This document shows positions 36,004 through 43,497 of a DNA stretch of 64,000 nt, piece after piece. Source of the stretch: JASLEW01 sp035544875 (GTDB lineage: Bacteria > Acidobacteriota > Thermoanaerobaculia > Multivoradales > UBA5704). A program made the translations under genes and the position numbers. A model generated the notes under the pieces. That model was not told the origin of the DNA. It was given only the letters and a program-made list of their open reading frames with translations, and did not search any database. Location of the stretch: positions 1-64,000 of the forward strand of contig DASZZP010000113.1 in the NCBI GenBank assembly GCA_035544875.1, read 5' to 3'. Numbering within the stretch: the first letter of the stretch is position 1; every line of letters starts with the position of its first letter.

Positions 36004-36360
36004 ATGAACCGCACCCTCTCGAACCTGGGCCCAGCTCTGTTTCTGGCTCTCTTGATCCTGGCTGCGACAGCGCTGGCCGCGGCAGCGACCCGAGCGTCGT
36101 GGACCGCTGTCGCCGGCCCCCTGCTACTTGTTCTCGGGCTCGTCGGCACCGATCTCGTCCGCCGCCGCCGTCCGGGCCGTCGTTCACTGCCTTCGTCGAG
36201 CGTTCTGCTTTTGGCGGCAGCCATCCTCGTTGCCTGCGGCATTGTCGCTTCTCGCGATCTCGATCGCCTCGCCGGGTTGATCCCGATTCTCGGCAGCTGC
36301 GCCGCGGTCCCCGTCATTCTGCGCCACGAGGGCGCGCGCACATCGTGCCGGCGAGCATAG
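36004..36360 (+). CDS. small membrane protein, four helices
   Basis: 118 residues with four hydrophobic segments (~10-28, 33-50, 63-80, 86-102) and an Arg-rich loop (RRRRPGRR). There is no recognisable domain. GAAGGAG lies seven to eight bases before the ATG. It is the first gene after the operator-promoter and 25 bp ahead of the rhodanese gene, so it belongs to the same transcript. Function unknown. Confidence 0.65.
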   Translation: MNRTLSNLGPALFLALLILAATALAAAATRASWTAVAGPLLLVLGLVGTDLVRRRRPGRRSLPSSSVLLLAAAILVACGIVASRDLDRLAGLIPILGSCAAVPVILRHEGARTSCRRA

Positions 36361-36385
36361 CGGCGGCACGAGGGAGACACACGGC

Positions 36386-36727
36386 ATGCTCGCTCGTCTG
36401 ATGGGACTGAGAACCGTCGACCCCGCGACCCTTCGCCGGCGGATGCAGAGCGAACGGATCGCGATCTTCGACGTCAACTCGCGCGGCAGCTGGCTCGACG
36501 CGCGAATTCCGGGAGCTCGCCACCTCGACCCGGAGACGTTTCTGGAGAGCGACCTTCCGGCCGAACGGGATCACGCTCTCGTCTTCTACTGCTCGAACCC
36601 GTTCTGCCGCAAGGCCCCCCAGGCGGCGCGGCGTGCCCGGAAGATGGGCTACCGCGAAGTTCAGGTTCTCTCGGCGGGGATCACAGGCTGGCTCGCCGCC
36701 GGGCTTCCCGCGGAATCTGGAGGCTGA
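36386..36727 (+). CDS. rhodanese-like protein
   Basis: 113 residues with a rhodanese fold: IAIFDVNSRGSWLDARIPGARHLD, then the active-site loop FYCSNPFCRKAPQAARRARKMGY, and the final GGITGW-like segment LSAGITGWLAAGLP. The catalytic Cys lies in CSNPFCR (CxxxxxR loop). It may carry sulfane sulfur or act in redox signalling. Translated between two small membrane protein genes, two bases before the next start. Confidence 0.82.
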   Translation: MLARLMGLRTVDPATLRRRMQSERIAIFDVNSRGSWLDARIPGARHLDPETFLESDLPAERDHALVFYCSNPFCRKAPQAARRARKMGYREVQVLSAGITGWLAAGLPAESGG

Positions 36728-36729
36728 TC

Positions 36730-37230
36730 GTGCGCCCGACGAGCCCGCGCCCATCTCTTCCGGAAACCCTCGAAACCGTAGCCGATGCCAGCGGTACGTC
36801 CTTCGCCGGTCCGGGATGCGCCGGCTTCCACACCAAGCGCGACTCCAGGAACCAGCGCCGCTTCATCGTCTGGATGCTCGCCGCGGCGCTCGCCTACGTG
36901 GGTGCGACGGCGGCGCTCCGCTGGCGAGAGTCGATCCCCAAGGCGCTCCCGTGGCTGCTCGTTGGCCTCGCGTTGCTTCTTGCCATCCAGGCCACACGCA
37001 GCTACTTGGTCTTCCTGCGCGAGGCCGACGAGCTGCTGCGCCGGATCCAGACGGAGGCGCTGGCGCTGGGTTTTGGCTCGGGCGCGGTTCTCTCACTGCT
37101 CTACCCGATGCTCGAAGGGCTCGGCGCGCCGCAGCTCGACGGGCACGCGACCGCCGTGGTCATGATGCTCTCTTGGAGCGCCGGCTCCTGGCTCGGCACG
37201 CGGCGCTACTCCGGAAGCGGCGCCGCTTGA
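36730..37230 (+). CDS. small membrane protein paired with XRE regulator
   Basis: 166 residues; GTG start two bases after the rhodanese stop. Hydrophobic segments lie around residues 47-63, 72-90, 115-128 and 143-158. The motif FLREADELLRRIQTEALALGFG is shared by a family of membrane proteins that regularly precede a small Cro/CI-type regulator, exactly as here: the stop TGA overlaps the TTG start of the regulator. Function unknown; perhaps a sensor for the regulator. Confidence 0.7.
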   Translation: MRPTSPRPSLPETLETVADASGTSFAGPGCAGFHTKRDSRNQRRFIVWMLAAALAYVGATAALRWRESIPKALPWLLVGLALLLAIQATRSYLVFLREADELLRRIQTEALALGFGSGAVLSLLYPMLEGLGAPQLDGHATAVVMMLSWSAGSWLGTRRYSGSGAA

Positions 37231-37433
37231 CGAACCGCCTTCGCGTGCTGCGCGCGGAGCGCAGCTGGTCGCAGGCTGAGCTCGCCGAGCGGCTCGGCGT
37301 CTCGCGTCAGACCGTCAATGCGATCGAAACACGCCGGTACGATCCGAGCCTGCCGCTCGCCTTCGGTCTCGCACGCCTCTTCGGCGTAGCCATCGAACAG
37401 ATCTTCGAGCCTGAGCCCGACGCCGAGCCGTAG
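37227..37433 (+). CDS. XRE-family (YozG-like) small transcription regulator
   Basis: 68 residues, nearly all a helix-turn-helix: LRVLRAERSWSQAELAERLGVSRQTVNAIETRRYDPSLPLAFGLARLFG, then the IEQIFEPE end typical of the short YozG/Cro-CI family. TTG start overlapping the previous stop (TTGA); no ATG is available near. It probably binds the TGTAAA-N6-TTTACA operator upstream of the four-gene group. Confidence 0.82.
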   Translation: MTNRLRVLRAERSWSQAELAERLGVSRQTVNAIETRRYDPSLPLAFGLARLFGVAIEQIFEPEPDAEP

Positions 37434-37612
37434 CTCGAAACGACCCTTGCAATGGAGCCGAAAATGACAGATCGTGCCGTTGAAACATCGCCTCAAACTT
37501 ATGCAAGGATCGGCGGAATACGATGAGGCGGGCGGGATGAGACAAGATGGCTCCCAGTTACGGGAGACCTCGGAAGCCTACGCTGAATCTGACAGCTCTG
37601 CGCCGCCTGTGG

Positions 37613-37909
37613 TCATCTGCGAACGTCGAGGGAGCGCCAGCCAGGCACGTGCACGCTCATCAGCGCCCTGAAGACCCTTCCGTGGTTCGGCACCCGCAGA
37701 TGGAGGAGCTCGTGCGCGATGACGAAGTCCTGGAAGGCGGGCTCCTGGCGAGCGAGGTCTGCGGCGAGGGTGATGACGCCGGTCGTCGAGCAGAAGCCCC
37801 ACTTCCGGGTCATGCGCTGGACGCGAACGAGCCGCGGCTGGGCTCTCAGCCGGCGGGACCATCGCGCCACACGCTGACGGAGACTGCCGCGGTCATCGAA
37901 CGTCCGCAT
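37613..37909 (-). CDS. YgjP/DUF45-type M48-like metallopeptidase
   Basis: 98 residues with the zinc motif HELLHLRVPNHGRVF and upstream blocks RVQRMTRKWGFCSTTGVITLAADLA. It is shorter than free-standing YgjP proteins but matches the small version that normally follows hsdR in type I restriction loci, which is its position here: it overlaps the HsdR fragment by 17 bases. Role in those loci is not established. It is probably silent, since its operon lost the upstream part. Confidence 0.7.
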   Translation of the reverse strand: MRTFDDRGSLRQRVARWSRRLRAQPRLVRVQRMTRKWGFCSTTGVITLAADLARQEPAFQDFVIAHELLHLRVPNHGRVFRALMSVHVPGWRSLDVRR

Positions 37910-38342
37910 CGCCCCCGCCTCCGAGGAAGATCGCGAGGATGGCATCGACGATGCGCCCTCGCTCCTGCTTGTCGAGCCGGAGGAGCGGATGGTAGAGGGC
38001 CGCCCGCAGCCGGCGCTGCTCGTCGGCATTGACCCGCGCGTTCGGAAAACGAGCGAGCTGCGTCTCGGCCTCGCGCGCGAGATCCATGGCCGGAACGGCC
38101 GCACTGCGTAGCGGCTGGTCGTCCTTCAGCGTCCAGTAGACGCCGAAGGCGCGCGCCGAAAGGCCGCTCTCGTCGGCCGCCTTGCTCGCTTCCTCCTTCT
38201 CCTTCGCCAGCTCGGCCAGCCGGTCCATGGCGGCCAGCCCGGTGGTGGTGCGGCTCTCCAGATCCTTCAGGATTCGTTCAGCCCTCTCGCGCAGCGTCTG
38301 CAGCACCGGGCCAGCGTCGGGCTGCTCGCTCGACGGGATCAT
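37893..38342 (-). pseudogene. HsdR C-terminal fragment (type I restriction)
   Basis: 149 codons match only the C-terminal helical domain of HsdR: LKDLESRTTTGLAAMDRLAELAKEKEEA, SGLSARAFGVYWTLKDD, FPNARVNADEQRRLRAALYHPLL and DKQERGRIVDAILAIFLG. The nuclease, helicase and motor parts (some 900 residues) and hsdM/hsdS are absent. The 5' break is near 38342, next to the start region of the AbiEi-like gene. Confidence 0.8.
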
Positions 38343-38391
38343 TTGTGTGGATCTGTTGACATATGTTGACGACTGGATACGATTGCCCACA

Positions 38392-38997
38392 ATGGCGACC
38401 ACCGATTGCAAGCGCCTCATCGCCCTCGCCCGAGCGCAGGGCTTCCTCTCGGCGAAGGAGGTGTCCCGAGCGGGGATTCACAGCCACCAGCTCACGCGCC
38501 TCGTGGCCGACGGGACGCTCGAGCGTATCGCCCGCGGGCGATATCGCCTCGCTGGCTCCGAGGTCACCGAGCATCACGGCCTGGTCCTCGCTGCCACGAC
38601 GGCACCGGGCGCGGTCATTTGCCTCCTGTCGGCGCTGAGCTTTCATGGGATCGGCACCCAGCTTCCGGCCGAGGTCTGGCTCGCCATCGAGAGGGGCCGC
38701 CGGCCGCCACGGCTCCAGTATCCGCGCCTGCGCATCGTGCGCTTCAGTGGTCCTGCGTTCCACGAGGGGATCGAGGTTCACGAGATGGAAAGGCAACGCG
38801 TGAAGATCTACGGCATAGCCAAGACGCTGGCCGACCTGTTCAAGGCACGTCATCGCGTAGGGATCGACGTCGCGGTGGAAGCACTGCGGGAGGCATGGCG
38901 GGAACGGCGCTTCACCATGGAAGACCTCGACCGCGCGGCCCGCGCCTGCCGCGTCGAGCGCGTCATGCGCCCGTACGTCGAGGCAGTCGCGGCGTGA
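38392..38997 (+). CDS. abiEi: AbiEi-type antitoxin with winged helix
   Basis: 201 residues, apparently intact: N-terminal winged helix (LARAQGFLSAKEVSRAGIHSHQLTRLVADGTLERIARGRYRL), then the AbiEi C-terminal domain with AVICLLSALSFHGIGTQLPAEVWLAIERG, VKIYGIAKTLADLFKARHRVG and LREAWRERRFTMEDL. Antitoxins of this type repress their own operon and counter the AbiEii nucleotidyltransferase. The GTGA overlap leads into a broken toxin gene, so this is an orphan antitoxin. TTGACA-type elements at 38357-38371 could be its promoter. Confidence 0.82.
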   Translation: MATTDCKRLIALARAQGFLSAKEVSRAGIHSHQLTRLVADGTLERIARGRYRLAGSEVTEHHGLVLAATTAPGAVICLLSALSFHGIGTQLPAEVWLAIERGRRPPRLQYPRLRIVRFSGPAFHEGIEVHEMERQRVKIYGIAKTLADLFKARHRVGIDVAVEALREAWRERRFTMEDLDRAARACRVERVMRPYVEAVAA

Positions 38998-39158
38998 CCA
39001 GGGGGCTCGCGCACTCGGTCCAGACCCGACTCGTGCGCCACGCGCATGCGCTCCGCGTCGACCCCAACCTTGTGCTGGCACGGTACGCGGCCGAACGTTT
39101 CCTCTATCGCCTTTCGCGCTCGGCGCACGCCGAGCGGTTCGTGCTGAAGGGCGCTGCC
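38994..39158 (+). pseudogene. AbiEii toxin remnant
   Basis: From GTG 38994: HSVQTRLVRHAHALRVDPNLVLARYAAERFLYRLSRSAHAERFVLKGA, the classical start of AbiEii toxins up to the FVLKGG-like motif. After about 39158 the family match ends and the catalytic residues are lost. The following 160 bp to the tRNA hold no recognised gene. Confidence 0.75.
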
Positions 39159-39319
39159 CGGTCTCGAGGCTCCAGTGCCGAAGCTCCTTCGGACCGTGCT
39201 GCACCTCTACCAGGAAGCTGGCAACGACTTAGCGGCCTTCGCTCGACGGCTACGACTTGTCGGCCGGGCTCACCGGGCCAAGAGTCTCGTAAACTACTAT
39301 GGCACAATTGGATACAGAA

Positions 39320-39395
39320 TGGTGGAGCAGAAGGGATTCGAACCCTCGACCCCCACGTTGCGAACGTGGTGCTCTCCCAGCTGAGCTACTGCCCC
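39320..39395 (-). tRNA. tRNA-Ala (anticodon CGC)
   Basis: On the minus strand, a full cloverleaf of 76 nt starting GGGGCAG at 39395 and ending CTGCTCC-A-CCA at 39320. The anticodon stem is CCACG/CGTGG with loop TTCGCAA (anticodon CGC, reading GCG). The D-arm has GCTCAGCTGGGAGAGC and the T-arm GGTTCGAATCC. The CCA end is encoded. It lies at the right border of the toxin-antitoxin debris. Confidence 0.95.
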
Positions 39396-39494
39396 ACGGG
39401 TGCGAGAGAGGGCGTATTGTAGCCGGGGTCCACGGGCGCGGCAAGCGGCGCCTCGCGGGCACCGCGGTGGGCAGGACGCCGCGATCTTCAGGCG

Positions 39495-40808
39495 TCAGTC
39501 GGCGCGTGAGAGGGCAACGGCCGCCGTGACCGCGGGCAGCTCGCCGGCCGGGGCGCCTTCTGCGGCGATCAGGTCGCCCAAGGTCAGGCCGCCCAGGCGG
39601 CGGGCCCGGACAGCGGCGAGAGCGCCGATCCAGCGCTCGAGGCGGTCACGCAGCTCGCCCGGGACGTGCTCGACGCCGCGCCGGGCGCGGTGCTCGTAAG
39701 CCTCGAAGACGCGCTCGACCGGGAGGTCGCGCGGCTCGCAGGTCAGCATGTAGGCCCGCTCCTTGGTGGCGCGCAGCAGGCCGTGGCTGATCAGCGGGTG
39801 CAGGGTGCGCTCGAGGTCGCGGGCGGGCAGGCTCAAGCGCTCCGCCAGCGACTCGCTGGCGAGGGTGGGCTCGCCGCGGGCGCCGCGGGCGGCGATGAGC
39901 GACACCGCCGCGAGGCCGACCCAGCTCGCCTGCACCGGCGGGTGGCTGTGCAGGCCGCGGCTCAGCAAGGCGAAATGCTGCGCCGTGTAGGCCGCCTCGC
40001 TGCCCAGCAGGACGATGGCCCAGGTGAGCTCGATCGAGATCATGAACAGCAGGGCGAAGGCCGAGCTGCCGTAGACCGTCGAGACGCCGCGGAAGAACTC
40101 GACGTAGTAGCCGAAGCTCTGGCGCACGATCTCGAGCAGGATCGCGGCGAACAGGCCGCCGGTCAGGGCGTTGCGCAAGCGCACCTTGGTCGATGGCACC
40201 AGCCAGTAGAGCAGGGTCAGACCGACGGCGGTGGCCAGGAACGGCACTACATTGAGCAGGAAGGAGCCGCGCACCAGCTGGCGCAGGGCCGGGCTCTGGC
40301 GCAAGAGGATGAGACTCGAGAAGGTCACGCCGATCAGCACCGGCCCCCAGAACAGGAGCAGGATGAACGACAGCAGCCGGTGGCGGAACGGGCGGCGGCG
40401 CGAGACGTTCCAGATCTTGTTGATGGTCTCTTCGACGGTGGCGAAGGCGAGCAGGGCGGTGGCAAAGAGCGCCGCCAGGCCGAAGCCATGGATGGTCTCG
40501 GCCTGGTCCAGGTACTCGCGCAGCTTGTCGGTGACCGTCTTTTCCGAATAGGGGAGGACCTGGACGAACACTTCCAGGCTCCTTTGCGGGTATTCGCTCC
40601 AGACCCGCGCACCGACGAAGGAAAGGGCGGCGAGCAGCGGCACCAGCGACAGGATGGTGACGAAGGCGAGCGCCGAGGCGGTGAGCAGGATCGAGTCCTC
40701 GTGCCCCTGGCGCAGGGTGAGCTGGAAGAAACGGGCGAGCTGGCGCGCGAACGACGGGCGGCCCGTGCGCCCGTCTCGGGCGCGCGGTCTTGGCGCCGGA
40801 GCGCTCAT
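39495..40808 (-). CDS. YihY/BrkB family membrane protein
   Basis: 437 residues. Six membrane helices with YihY/virulence factor BrkB family blocks: ASALAFVTILSLVPLLAAL, FATVEETINKIWNV, SFILLLFWGPVLIGVTF, RNALTGGLFAAILLEIVRQSFGYYV and YGSSAFALLFMISIELTWAIVLLGSEAAY. The C-terminal ~130 residues form a winged-helix-like cytosolic tail (LSLPARDLERTLHPLISHGLL). Often mislabelled ribonuclease BN; it is not a proven RNase. ATG 40808 is preferred over the upstream extension. Confidence 0.87.
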   Translation of the reverse strand: MSAPAPRPRARDGRTGRPSFARQLARFFQLTLRQGHEDSILLTASALAFVTILSLVPLLAALSFVGARVWSEYPQRSLEVFVQVLPYSEKTVTDKLREYLDQAETIHGFGLAALFATALLAFATVEETINKIWNVSRRRPFRHRLLSFILLLFWGPVLIGVTFSSLILLRQSPALRQLVRGSFLLNVVPFLATAVGLTLLYWLVPSTKVRLRNALTGGLFAAILLEIVRQSFGYYVEFFRGVSTVYGSSAFALLFMISIELTWAIVLLGSEAAYTAQHFALLSRGLHSHPPVQASWVGLAAVSLIAARGARGEPTLASESLAERLSLPARDLERTLHPLISHGLLRATKERAYMLTCEPRDLPVERVFEAYEHRARRGVEHVPGELRDRLERWIGALAAVRARRLGGLTLGDLIAAEGAPAGELPAVTAAVALSRAD

Positions 40809-41106
40809 CGGACGGCCTGTTCGAACGGGGGCGGGTGCCGCGGGAAGCGAAGGAGGGTGTGGAGCATCCTGGGAGACTCGACACTTGCCGGCGGAAGTTT
40901 GACCGCGCAAGTCTAGCACCGCCTTTTCTTCCTGTTCCTCCGGCATTTCCAATCCCTCGGGCGCCGGCTCCTAGGGCCTGGGGCGCCACGCGGCACGATT
41001 TATGCAATCTCCTCTTTGAGCTGCTGCAAGCGGCAGGTGCCAGGACCGCAGCGAGATTCGCCAAGGTCGGCAACTGCTTCCAGGTCAACCATGAGGTTCA
41101 AGATCG

Positions 41107-41499
41107 ATGGAGGACGAGATGGCTGAGAGCGGATTCAGCGAGAGTGCCGAAAAGGCGGTCGAAGCGGTCGGCGACGGCGTCGCCGCGGCGCGCGACAAAT
41201 TCCAGCGGCTGGGCGAAGACGTCCAGGACCGTTACAAGAAGGTGTCGAACGACGTCAAGCGCGGCGCCGAGCGCGCGCAGAAGGAGATTCGGCGCGGGGC
41301 CGATGCGGCGCGCGAGAGCTATCGCGATGCCGCCCACAACGTGCGCAAGGGCTATCACAAGGCGCGCAAGGACGCCACGCGGCTGGGCAACGAGGTCGGC
41401 GAGTACGTGCGGGAGAACCCGGGCAAGGCGGTCCTGATCGCCGCCGGGATCGGATTCCTGCTGGGACTGATCGCGCGGCGCCGCGACGACAGCGACTAG
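41107..41499 (+). CDS. DUF883/YqjD-ElaB-like protein
   Basis: 130 residues: a long charged coiled-coil (about 25-95, with SYRDAAHNVRKGYHKARKDA) and a C-terminal membrane anchor YVRENPGKAVLIAAGIGFLLGLIARRR, the hallmark of YqjD/ElaB proteins that dock inactive ribosomes to the membrane in stationary phase. Its role in non-enteric bacteria is unproven. An ATG at 41119 with GGAGGA just before it is an alternative start. Confidence 0.82.
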   Translation: MEDEMAESGFSESAEKAVEAVGDGVAAARDKFQRLGEDVQDRYKKVSNDVKRGAERAQKEIRRGADAARESYRDAAHNVRKGYHKARKDATRLGNEVGEYVRENPGKAVLIAAGIGFLLGLIARRRDDSD

Positions 41500-41710
41500 G
41501 AGACGCGGCGGCCCAGCCGCGGCTCCGGCAGCGGGCTGCGGGAACGCGGCGGCTGGCTACACGGCGGATTTCCCGGTTTCCTGCCGCGGCTAGCGGCAAC
41601 TGGGTGGGTTTCGCGCCCGCGGCGGCGCTCCCGGGGCAGCGCGGGTATACTTGCGCAGCTCCGGGGATGGTTCCGTTCGATCCGCCCCGGCGTTCTGAGG
41701 AGGGCATCTG

Positions 41711-41974
41711 ATGTCCGATGGAATCAAGGCCGACTCGGTTGCCCGCGACTTGCACGAGCTGGTCGACGAGCTGGTGCCGGACGGGCTGGACTGGGAGCGG
41801 CTGGTGCGCATCTATCCGATCCCGACCCTGGCCCTGGCGGGAATCGGCGGTTTCCTGATCGGCCGCAGCCATGGCCCCGCGATCCTCTCGGCGGTCGGCA
41901 GCTTCGCCGCGGCCGAGGTGGCCAAGAACGTCAGCACTCTGCTCGGCCAGGAGATCGAGCCGGAGACCGACTAA
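41711..41974 (+). CDS. small single-helix membrane protein
   Basis: 87 residues: an acidic N-terminus (ARDLHELVDELVPDGLDWERLV), a hydrophobic segment (PTLALAGIGGFLIGRSHGPAILSAVGSFAAAEV), and an acidic end. No known domain. GGAGG precedes the ATG by seven to eight bases. Its position after the DUF883 gene and its similar membrane-proximal make-up suggest a related envelope role. Confidence 0.65.
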   Translation: MSDGIKADSVARDLHELVDELVPDGLDWERLVRIYPIPTLALAGIGGFLIGRSHGPAILSAVGSFAAAEVAKNVSTLLGQEIEPETD

Positions 41975-42026
41975 GGGACGAGCCCGAGAGAGCCTCCTGC
42001 CCCCGGGTCCCCAGGCCGGCCTGAGG

Positions 42027-43049
42027 GTGTTCGGGCGGCCCGCGCCCGTGCGCACCCTCTTCCACTGCTCCGACGTGCACTTCGGGCCGCCGCATCTGCC
42101 GCGGCTGGCCGCTGGCGTCATCGACTTCGTCGCCGCCCATCGCCCCGACCTGGCCGTGATCTCGGGCGACCTGACGCAGCGCGCCAAGCCGCGGCAGTTC
42201 CGCGAGGCCCGGGAGTGGGTCGACCGCATCCCGGCGCCGACCCTGGTGGTGCCTGGCAACCACGACGTCCCGATGTACCGCTTCTGGGAGCGGGCGCTCG
42301 ATCCGCTCGCCGCCTATCGCCGCTACTTCAGCTCCGAGCTCGAGCCGATCTTCCGCGATGACGAGATGCTGGTCGTCGGGATCAACACGGCTTTCAACTG
42401 GACGATCAAGGACGGCCGGATCACCCTGCGCCGCCTGCTCGCGGTGGGCGAGCTGCTCGCCGCCGCACCCGCCGGCATCTTCAAGGTGGTGGTGGCTCAT
42501 CATCAGCTGATTCCTCCCCCCGAGTTCGGCAGCCAGCGCGTGCTCGCCAACGCCTACGAGGCGATCGACCTGTTCTCGGCCGCCGGCGTCGATCTGATCC
42601 TCTCCGGCCACCTGCACCACGCCTACATCGGCAACTCCGAGGAGTTCTATCCCAAGGGGCGGCCGCCGATCGTCATCCTGCACTCCGGCACCACCACCTC
42701 CAGCCGGGGCCGGGGCGGTGAGCGCAACCGCAACACCTGCAACTCGATCCAGGTGGACAGCCAGTCGATGCTGATCTCGCACCACGGCTGGCAGGCGCAG
42801 CTCGGGCGGTTCGCCGAGCAGAGCCGCCACTGGTACCCGCGGCAGCAGCGGGTTCCCTACACCCTCGAAGGGCTGGTTCCGGCCGGCATGCCGGCGAAGG
42901 GGGACTTCTTAGACGAAACTCCCCGGAGCAAGAGGGAGGGGGCGTCCCCTTCCCCCCCGGAGGGGTGGGAAGGGGATCGAGGGGTTGCGGGGGGCGATCC
43001 GATCGATGCTTCGAGCAGGCCTCCGCCGCCACATCGCAGCGCTGTTTGA
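42027..43049 (+). CDS. metallophosphoesterase with repeat-derived C-terminus
   Basis: 340 residues. Calcineurin-like metal ligands in order: SDVHFG, SGDLTQRAK, PGNHDVPM, VAHHQLI and SGHLHHA, giving a class III nucleotide-phosphodiesterase-like enzyme (CpdA-like); substrate unknown. GTG 42027 or GTG 42048 may be the start; the frame is open further upstream. The last ~45 residues, from about LDETPR to the stop, are read from the dispersed repeat at 42911-43068 and resemble nothing in the family, so the original end was probably near residue 293. Confidence 0.82.
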   Translation: MFGRPAPVRTLFHCSDVHFGPPHLPRLAAGVIDFVAAHRPDLAVISGDLTQRAKPRQFREAREWVDRIPAPTLVVPGNHDVPMYRFWERALDPLAAYRRYFSSELEPIFRDDEMLVVGINTAFNWTIKDGRITLRRLLAVGELLAAAPAGIFKVVVAHHQLIPPPEFGSQRVLANAYEAIDLFSAAGVDLILSGHLHHAYIGNSEEFYPKGRPPIVILHSGTTTSSRGRGGERNRNTCNSIQVDSQSMLISHHGWQAQLGRFAEQSRHWYPRQQRVPYTLEGLVPAGMPAKGDFLDETPRSKREGASPSPPEGWEGDRGVAGGDPIDASSRPPPPHRSAV

Positions 43050-43068
43050 TCCCTTCGGATCGGCACCG
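42911..43068 (+). repeat. dispersed GC-rich repeat, copy A
   Basis: Begins AGACGAAACTCCCC, passes through a hairpin CCCCTTCCCCCCC-GGA-GGGGTGGGAAGGGG (split arms around 42947-42974) and the shared core GGGGGCGATCCGATCGATGC, and ends GATCGGCACCG. It is shorter than copy D because a CCGGAAGTGCCGCAAC-type segment is missing. It overlaps the 3' end of the metallophosphoesterase gene. Confidence 0.85.
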
Positions 43069-43131
43069 CGCAGTGGCAGCTACGATATGATTTCGCGCAA
43101 CGGCCCGCGTTAGCTGGAGCAGGAGGTATCA

Positions 43132-43497
43132 ATGGTCGAAGAGCAGAATGCAGGCGAGTGGCGGGTCATCAGGGTGGTGGAGAACCCCGAGGAGGCGATC
43201 GTCGTCGCCGGGTTCCTCAAGAGCCGCGGCATCCCGGCGAAGATCGAGTCGCTGCACGTCGAGGAGCTGCCGGTCAACGTCGGCGGCCTGGGCGAGGTAC
43301 GGGTGCGGGTGCCGGAAGAGCGCTTCGCTGAGGCCCTTGCCCTGCTGGAAGAGCAGGAGCTGAAGACCGCCGCGCCCGTCGACGCTCCCGAGGTAGAGGC
43401 GGCGGCGGAGCGCTCTCCGGCGTCGGAGCAGGACGACGACACCGGAGGGCCGGAGGAAGGCGGCTCCGCTTCCTCCGGCCCAACAGGCCGGCGGTGA
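43132..43497 (+). CDS. DUF2007 (putative signal-transducing) protein
   Basis: 121 residues. Residues 10-80 match the DUF2007 fold: EWRVIRVVENPEEAIVVAGFLKSRGIPAKIES, then VRVPEERFAEALALLEE. The tail is acidic and low-complexity. GGAGGTATCA precedes the ATG. Its stop overlaps the GTG start of the Ser/Thr kinase gene, so the two are co-translated; a role in the kinase pathway, for instance as a regulator or substrate, is possible but unproven. Confidence 0.78.
   Translation: MVEEQNAGEWRVIRVVENPEEAIVVAGFLKSRGIPAKIESLHVEELPVNVGGLGEVRVRVPEERFAEALALLEEQELKTAAPVDAPEVEAAAERSPASEQDDDTGGPEEGGSASSGPTGRR

Noticed and set aside
38994..39422. A continuous frame that could be read as a 130-residue gene after the AbiEi-like gene
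   Set aside because: Only the first ~54 codons match AbiEii; the remainder runs into and through the antisense of the tRNA gene, so it is a broken gene.
39495..40808. Ribonuclease BN
   Set aside because: The protein is an integral-membrane YihY/BrkB member; the RNase label is a known misannotation.
42911..43068. Dispersed repeat as simple rho-independent terminators or CRISPR repeats
   Set aside because: The copies are 160-240 bp with several conserved blocks and both orientations, lack U-tracts, and are far apart with no spacer array.
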